DNA of 39,797 nt. Origin: a bacterium (lineage in GTDB: Bacteria; Desulfobacterota; S145-22). Of this stretch, positions 34,750 through 39,797 are shown piece by piece; position 1 is the stretch's first letter; every line of letters starts with the position of its first letter. The notes under the pieces are model-generated. The model saw only the letters and a list, made by a program, of their open reading frames with translations. It ran no database searches and was not told where the DNA came from. Position numbers and translations under genes: made by a program. Where the stretch lies: contig JALSPC010000101.1 of assembly GCA_026986155.1 (NCBI GenBank), forward strand, positions 1-39,797, given 5' to 3'.

Positions 34750-37125
34750 ATGGGAAAAACGTCTTACACCCTCTGCATCGCCGGCAACCCCAACTCCGGG
34801 AAGACCACCCTGTTCAACGCCCTGACTGGAGCCAAACAGCACGTGGGGAACTGGCCGGGCGTCACGGTGGAGAAAAAGGAGGGAAAGGTCGAATACGAGG
34901 GCCTCACCTTCAACCTCATCGATCTGCCCGGTATCTACAGTCTCACCGCCTACTCCATGGAAGAGGTGGTTTCCCGGGACTTCATCCTCAAGGAACGGCC
35001 CCACGCCGTCATCAACATCGTGGACGCCACGAACTTGGAACGGAACCTCTACCTCACCACCCAGCTCCTCGAGCTTGGCGTCCCCATGATCCTCGTGCTG
35101 AACATGATGGACGAGGCGGAAAAAAAGGGTTTCAGGATAAAGATTCCCTATCTGGAGAAGCTCCTGGGAGTGCCCGTCATCCCCATGGTCGCCTCGCGGG
35201 GCGAGGGAACCGGCACCCTCCTCCGGAAGATCCGGGAAATCGTGGAAGGCGAGGTGACCGTCGTTCCGCGGACCCCCAAGTACCGAAAGGAAATCGAGGC
35301 GGCCCTCCGAAACATCGAGACGGCGTTGGAAAAGCACCTTTCCAGGGCATTTCTTGACCTGTATCCTTCCCGCTGGCTCGCCCTGAAGCTGCTGGAGCAA
35401 GACGAGGAAATCCTACGGAAATGCCGGAAGGAGGCGGGGGCAGACAGCGCCCTGTTTTCCGCCCTGAACAGCGAGATCGAGAGGATCACGAAGATCCTCG
35501 GGGACGACCCGGAAACCCTCATCGCCGACCAGCGCTATGGGTTCGCCAGCGGGGCCTTCAAGGAGGCCGTTAAGGTCACCATTCAGGATCGCATCAGCCT
35601 GACGGACCAGATCGACAAGGTCCTCACCAGCCGCATCCTGGGAATCCCCTTCTTCATCCTCATCATCTGGGGCTCCTTCCAGCTCACTTTCACCCTGGGG
35701 GAGATCCCCATGCACTGGATCGAGTCCGGTTTCAATCTTATGGGCAACCTCTTTTCCCAGTGGATTACGGTCCCCTGGCTTCGGTCCCTCGTGGTGGACG
35801 GCATCATCGGGGGGGTGGGAAGCGTCCTGGTCTTTCTCCCCAACATCCTGATTCTCTTCCTCATCATCGCCCTTTTGGAGGATACGGGCTACATGGCGCG
35901 GGCCGCCTTCATCTCCGACCGGGTGATGCACTTCTTTGGCCTTCACGGCAAGTCTTTCATCCCCATGGTCATCGGGTTTGGTTGCAACGTTCCGGCCGTC
36001 ATGGCCACGCGGGTCCTGGAGAACAACAAAGACCGGGTCATCACCATCCTTGTCGTAACCCTCATGTCATGCAGCGCGCGGCTTCCCATCTATGTCCTCT
36101 TCGCGGGGGCCTTCTTCCCGAAGCACGCGGGAAACGTGGTCTTCTCCCTCTACCTGCTGGGAATCGTCCTGGCCATCATCATGGCGAGGATCTTCCGGAT
36201 CGTCCTCTTCCCCGGAGAATCGGCGCCTTTCGTCATGGAGCTTCCCCCCTACCGGCTCCCCACCTTCAAGGGGCTGATGATCCACATGTGGGACCGGGGC
36301 GCCATGTATGTGCAGAAGGCCGGCACGGTTATCCTGGCGGGCTCAATGATCATCTGGTTTTTGAGCAGTTATCCCGCTCATCCGTCCTACTCGATGAATT
36401 ATGATCGGCTCCTCCAACAGGAGACGGCGCGTCACAAGGCCGCCCTCGCCGGGATCGCTCAGTTCGTAAAAATTTCTCCCGACCGGCTCGCCGCTTACCC
36501 GCCCTTCCAGGCCTGCGAAAAAGTCCTGGCGGCCTACCGGAAGGAAAGCTCGGAACGGCTCAAGAAACAGTGCGCCCTGGGGGATGTCGCGCAGAAACGT
36601 GATACAGCCTTACACGCGATAGAGAAGCGCTATCCCGGAACCTTGAAACCCTTTCGGGCGTATCGTAGAGAGATGGAGAGACACGAGGCCGCCGTGGAGG
36701 AACTTCTGTCGAAGAAGGCGGCCGAGAAGGCCGCGAAGAGTTACGCGGGGAGACTCGGCCGAACGGTCGCGCCCGTTTTGCGCCCCCTGGGATTCGATTG
36801 GCGCAATACCATCGCCCTCATCTCGGGCCTGGTGGCCAAGGAGATCGTCGTGGGCACCATGGGGGTCATCTACCAGGTGGGAGAGGCGAAAAACGAGAGC
36901 CAGAAACTCATGGAGAACCTCCGGAAGCACATGACACCGCTGACGGCTTACGTATTCATGGTTTTTTCCCTCATCTACCTTCCCTGCATCGCCACCATCG
37001 GGGTCATCAAACGGGAACTCAACAGCTGGAAATGGACCATCTTCAGCGCCAGCTATACCACGGTCCTCGCGTGGATCGTGAGTTTCATCTTCTACCAGGG
37101 GGGGCGCCTCTTCGGCCTCGGGTGA
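34750..37125 (+). CDS. feoB: ferrous iron transport GTPase FeoB
   Basis: A 791-residue inner-membrane iron(II) importer with an N-terminal GTPase. G1 is AGNPNSGKTTLFN (about 10-22), G2 region has GNWPGVTVEKKEG, G3 is DLPGIYSL (about 58-65) and G4 is LNMMDEA (about 117-123). The membrane part holds the Gate/FeoB_C motifs GFGCNVPAVMATR (about 414-426) and SCSARLPIYVLFAGAFF (about 440-456). A large charged insertion (about 550-675) lies outside the membrane. GLVAKEIVVGTMGVIYQ follows. It ends five bases from the convergent regulator gene. Confidence 0.97.
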   Translation: MGKTSYTLCIAGNPNSGKTTLFNALTGAKQHVGNWPGVTVEKKEGKVEYEGLTFNLIDLPGIYSLTAYSMEEVVSRDFILKERPHAVINIVDATNLERNLYLTTQLLELGVPMILVLNMMDEAEKKGFRIKIPYLEKLLGVPVIPMVASRGEGTGTLLRKIREIVEGEVTVVPRTPKYRKEIEAALRNIETALEKHLSRAFLDLYPSRWLALKLLEQDEEILRKCRKEAGADSALFSALNSEIERITKILGDDPETLIADQRYGFASGAFKEAVKVTIQDRISLTDQIDKVLTSRILGIPFFILIIWGSFQLTFTLGEIPMHWIESGFNLMGNLFSQWITVPWLRSLVVDGIIGGVGSVLVFLPNILILFLIIALLEDTGYMARAAFISDRVMHFFGLHGKSFIPMVIGFGCNVPAVMATRVLENNKDRVITILVVTLMSCSARLPIYVLFAGAFFPKHAGNVVFSLYLLGIVLAIIMARIFRIVLFPGESAPFVMELPPYRLPTFKGLMIHMWDRGAMYVQKAGTVILAGSMIIWFLSSYPAHPSYSMNYDRLLQQETARHKAALAGIAQFVKISPDRLAAYPPFQACEKVLAAYRKESSERLKKQCALGDVAQKRDTALHAIEKRYPGTLKPFRAYRREMERHEAAVEELLSKKAAEKAAKSYAGRLGRTVAPVLRPLGFDWRNTIALISGLVAKEIVVGTMGVIYQVGEAKNESQKLMENLRKHMTPLTAYVFMVFSLIYLPCIATIGVIKRELNSWKWTIFSASYTTVLAWIVSFIFYQGGRLFGLG

Positions 37126-37130
37126 CAACG

Positions 37131-37610
37131 CTACCGGCGGTGTTTCTTGTGAGGCTCCTCGCACGCCTCGGAGCGTTCCCCGTGCTCGCGGAAATAGTAA
37201 TAGTTCTTCAGCCAAGATGGAACCCCCTTGGGGCAGGTCTGGACGAAGCGGATGAAACTCAAAAAGGCGTCCCGGGTCTCCGGACTCATGGAATGTTCCA
37301 TGCCGCAGGCGTCCGCCTGGGCCGTCTCTTGAGGGATTTTCAGGATTTCATGCATGAAATCGAAGAGGATCCGGTGACGCTCCGCGATGTCCCGCCCTAA
37401 TTTTTCACCTTCCGCCGTTAACTGGACGTTACCATAGCGTTCGTGTGACACCAATCCCATCTCCACGAGCTTTTTCAGGATACCCGAGATACTCGGATAC
37501 GTCACCCCCAGTTTTTCGGCGATATCCTTGACGCGGGCTCCCCGGCCCTCCCGGGTAAGCTCGTAGATGGCCTCGATGTAGTCTTCTACACTTGTGGTAA
37601 GCTTCTGCAT
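37131..37610 (-). CDS. DtxR/MntR-family metal-dependent transcriptional regulator
   Basis: A 159-residue regulator that binds DNA when loaded with iron or manganese. The winged helix is seen at about 5-65 (SVEDYIEAIYELTREGRGAR, VKDIAEKLGVTYPSISGI), followed by the dimer/metal domain with HEILKIPQETAQADACGMEH (about 84-103; Asp, Cys, Glu and His ligands). The end is rich in charged residues and His. ATG 37610 is preferred because AAAGGCG precedes it. ATG 37625 lies only about 7 bases from the predicted transcript start. It faces the feo operon and is the natural candidate to bind its inverted repeat. Confidence 0.88.
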   Translation of the reverse strand: MQKLTTSVEDYIEAIYELTREGRGARVKDIAEKLGVTYPSISGILKKLVEMGLVSHERYGNVQLTAEGEKLGRDIAERHRILFDFMHEILKIPQETAQADACGMEHSMSPETRDAFLSFIRFVQTCPKGVPSWLKNYYYFREHGERSEACEEPHKKHRR

Positions 37611-37638
37611 GATCGCCTTTAGCATAAAATTTATCTCT

Positions 37639-37667
37639 TTTTTACAAACATTTCCCGGATTTGTCAA
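37639..37667 (-). promoter_or_regulatory. promoter of the DtxR-type regulator gene
   Basis: TTGACA (37667-37662), 17-base spacer, TAAAAA (37644-37639) on the minus strand; predicted start near 37632. The -35 region again reads TTGACAAATCC. Confidence 0.55.
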
Positions 37668-37701
37668 AAGCGAAACATCTCTCAACCCATCCTATCCCGC
37701 G

Positions 37702-37730
37702 TTGACCTGTCGGCGCGAACGCGCTAAAAA
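37702..37730 (+). promoter_or_regulatory. promoter of the AddA-like gene, abutting its start codon
   Basis: TTGACC (37702-37707), exactly 17 bases, TAAAAA (37725-37730), then only six bases to the ATG at 37737. A normal start distance would place the first transcribed base at or within a base or two of the start codon. Confidence 0.5.
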
Positions 37731-37736
37731 ACAGTC

Positions 37737-39797
37737 ATGAATCGTCCCGAAATCCTGCGTATCGATGCCTCGGCCGGCTCCGGGAAGACCTATAACCTTT
37801 CCATCCGCTACCTCAAGCTCGTCACCGACATCCTCGCCACCGCCAGGAACCGGATACGGCGCGCCCCGGACGACGCCTGCCGCACCCCCTCTCCGTCGGA
37901 GGTTCAACCGGAGGGCATCGCCGCCATCCTCGCCATCACCTTCACCAACAAAGCGGCCGCGGAGATGAAGGAACGCATCCTGCTCATCCTCAAAGAGAGC
38001 GCCTTCAAAGGGAAGAACCCGGAAGGGCTGATCCTCGCTCCCGGGGAGGCGAAGGACGCGCTCTTCCATCTCATCGAGAACTTCAGCGACTTCAACGTGA
38101 TGACCATCGACGCCTTCATGAACACCATCCTCAGGGCCTTCGCCGTGGAGGTCGGCCGGCTCCCGGGCTACGAACTGAGTTTTGATCCACGCAAGCTCTT
38201 TTCCCTCGCCCTGGATCGCCTCATGGCCGGAGAGGGCAATGTCATCGGCCATTTCCGGGTGTTTCTCGATCACCTTCTCACCACGGAACACGCCAAGGGA
38301 TTCGACCCGGAGGATATGATTCGAAAGGCCCTCCAGGCGTTGCGGGACAAGGGCATCCGGCTGGATCAGATGGTTGGGGACATCCCCCGGGATTTCGACG
38401 AAAAAGAAGCGTGGGCGGCGCTCCGAAACCGGGTAGGGTCGTTTTACGCGGATCTCCTGGAGATCCAGGAAAAAACGGGCTGTTTCAACGCTGGATCCAT
38501 GAAACCCGCCCAACACATGGCAAGTCTCGAGGAAAGAAACTTTCCACGCTGGGTCGCAGACGGGCGTTCCCTGGCCTCCATGCTGAAAAAGGGAAAGACC
38601 TGCCCGGATCTGCCCGGCCTTGAACGGCGCTTGGAGAACATCCGGGAAGAAATCTCCCAATTCTTCACCCGCCTCGAAATCTACAAACTCCGGCGCGCGC
38701 TGGAGGCCTACACATTGACCCAGACGGAGGAACACAAGATCTACCAGGAACTGAACTTGTTCGATGGGTCCCGGCTCCCGGAAGAGATACACGCGCTTCT
38801 CGGTAAGGAACCCGGCCAATCCGTGCCCGCCGCCTTCTGCCGGCTGGGAGAGCGCTACGTCCACTACCTCATCGACGAGTTCCAGGACACCTCCCGGAGC
38901 CAGTGGGAAGGTATGACCCCGCTGGTGGAAAACAGCCTCTCGGAGGGGGGGAGCCTCTACTACGTCGGAGACACCAAGCAGGCCATCTACGGCTGGCGGG
39001 GCGGGGACTACCGTCTCATGGAAGAGGCCTATCGGACCATGTCCTTTCTCGAAGGGGATCCGCGCCAACCGCCGAATATTCTTGAGACCAACTGGCGTTC
39101 CCAAGAAAAGCTCGTCGACTTCTTCAACAAGATTTTCGATCCTGGCGAATTCGAGGCGGCCCTCGCGCCCCTCATCAAGACGGACCGGGCCGATTACCTC
39201 GACGACCTTAAAAAGGTCTACGGCAACAGCTGTCAGAAAGTGAAAGAAAACAAGGAAGGCGGATACGTGCGCGCCAGATTCCTCCCAAAACCGGAGGAAG
39301 ACCAAGACCCCGCCGCGCTCGTCCGGGAGGCCTTCTTCGAGGCACTCGAAGAGGCCCGCGGGACTTATCCCGACCGTGACATCCTCATCCTGGGCCGGAA
39401 AAACGACGAGATAGAGACCATCGCCGGCTGGCTCTTCGAACACCCCGACACGATTCCCTTTGTCACGGAACAGTCGCTCAAGCTCTTCACTCTACCCCCC
39501 GTCAAGTCGGTCTTGAATCTCTTGTCCTACCTCTCCCATCCCGACCGGGATTTCTACCTCATGGCCCTCGTGGAAAACGGGCTCCTTGGGACGATCACGG
39601 GGCGCCGTCGGGAGGAGATCCTCGCCGGGTACACCCCCGGGAAGGACACCTTCGAGACATATTTCCGGGGGAAATACCCCGCGCTTTACGCGCCCCTAAC
39701 CCTTCTCCGGGAAAGCGCCGCCCGGCTGACCCCCTACGAGCTTACCCGGGAGATCATCGCCGTCTTTAAGCTCCCCGAAAAATTCCGAGGCAGCGCG
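37737..39797 (+). CDS. addA: AddA/RecB-like UvrD-type helicase-nuclease (first 687 codons, cut by window edge)
   Basis: The N-terminal part of a superfamily 1 helicase of the double-strand break resection machine. Motif I is ASAGSGKTYNL (about 12-22), motif Ia ILAITFTNKAAAEMKERI (about 64-81), MTIDAFMNTILRAFA (about 122-136), motif II IDEFQDTSRSQWEG (about 380-393), motif III GGSLYYVGDTKQAIYGWRGG (about 403-422), and motif IV LETNWRSQEKLVDFF (about 446-460). The start ATG is forced: an in-frame TAA lies at 37725 and Walker A begins at residue 12. No ribosome site precedes it. The end is beyond the window, so the nuclease domain that separates AddA from plain helicases is not seen. Confidence 0.88.
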   Translation, partial: MNRPEILRIDASAGSGKTYNLSIRYLKLVTDILATARNRIRRAPDDACRTPSPSEVQPEGIAAILAITFTNKAAAEMKERILLILKESAFKGKNPEGLILAPGEAKDALFHLIENFSDFNVMTIDAFMNTILRAFAVEVGRLPGYELSFDPRKLFSLALDRLMAGEGNVIGHFRVFLDHLLTTEHAKGFDPEDMIRKALQALRDKGIRLDQMVGDIPRDFDEKEAWAALRNRVGSFYADLLEIQEKTGCFNAGSMKPAQHMASLEERNFPRWVADGRSLASMLKKGKTCPDLPGLERRLENIREEISQFFTRLEIYKLRRALEAYTLTQTEEHKIYQELNLFDGSRLPEEIHALLGKEPGQSVPAAFCRLGERYVHYLIDEFQDTSRSQWEGMTPLVENSLSEGGSLYYVGDTKQAIYGWRGGDYRLMEEAYRTMSFLEGDPRQPPNILETNWRSQEKLVDFFNKIFDPGEFEAALAPLIKTDRADYLDDLKKVYGNSCQKVKENKEGGYVRARFLPKPEEDQDPAALVREAFFEALEEARGTYPDRDILILGRKNDEIETIAGWLFEHPDTIPFVTEQSLKLFTLPPVKSVLNLLSYLSHPDRDFYLMALVENGLLGTITGRRREEILAGYTPGKDTFETYFRGKYPALYAPLTLLRESAARLTPYELTREIIAVFKLPEKFRGSA

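Noticed and set aside
37692-39443. 583-residue open frame on the minus strand
   Set aside because: It lies antisense to the AddA-like gene, whose helicase motifs are unmistakable. The product has no recognisable motif and the composition expected of a GC-rich shadow.

Overview
The window is a compact, moderately GC-rich bacterial chromosome segment. Genes are packed head to tail with many ATGA or GTGA overlaps. The gene set points to a Gram-negative bacterium of the deltaproteobacterial (Desulfobacterota) type. That is an inference from a lipobox lipoprotein, Arn-type lipid A sugar genes, a PilT-like motor, the zapB-like/zapA/6S RNA/rny/ymdB order and the tmRNA tag ANDFEYALAA. No rRNA, ordinary tRNA or CRISPR array was seen.

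Layout: (1) 1-414 is the start of an ABC ATPase gene cut by the window edge. It has a good promoter and an IdeR/DtxR-like palindrome just upstream. Positions 580-900 hold a frameshifted IS4-type transposase remnant. (2) 1245-4243 is a polar amino acid ABC importer (binding protein, permease, ATPase, permease) with a hairpin after the binding protein. (3) 4266-6339 holds a DUF815-type AAA ATPase coupled to a small unrecognised or DUF6125-like protein, and a convergent LOG-family protein. (4) 6654-13308 is a glycolipid module: two ArnT-like GT39 transferases flank ArnC-, ArnA-dehydrogenase- and ArnD-like genes. No aminotransferase or formyltransferase gene is present. (5) 13393-14507 has another transposase scrap, then tmRNA (ssrA) and smpB on the minus strand. 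The last codons of smpB are the first bases of tmRNA. (6) 14628-20232 is a seven-gene chain: MBL-fold hydrolase, hpt, a PLD-like secreted protein, an LpoA-like lipoprotein, endonuclease V, truA and tadA.

(7) 20332-22864 looks like an envelope-stress module: a Spy/CpxP-like periplasmic protein, a secreted Thr/Gly-rich protein with a 159-bp tandem repeat, an ECF sigma factor, a membrane protein placed as anti-sigma, and a second membrane-anchored CpxP/CnrX-like protein. (8) 22939-29630 (minus) is one tightly overlapping operon, thpR-recA-pilT-alaS-larE-trmO, with a promoter just before thpR. (9) 29672-33726 has a YdjM-like membrane protein (minus), then zapB-like, zapA, 6S RNA, a long structured leader, rny, and ymdB. 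A DsrE-like gene follows at 33774. (10) 34183-37610 is a ferrous iron locus: feoA-feoA-feoB behind a promoter with an inverted repeat, with a convergent DtxR/MntR-type regulator as the likely controller. (11) 37737-39797 is the first 687 codons of an AddA/RecB-like helicase-nuclease. Its promoter sits so close to the start codon that the mRNA may be leaderless.

The most notable observations are the smpB/ssrA overlap, the ECF/CpxP/tandem-repeat module, the incomplete Arn set with two GT39 enzymes, the iron-regulatory palindromes, the structured rny leader and the possible leaderless addA-like transcript. All family calls come from reading motifs and overall resemblance. No database search was run.
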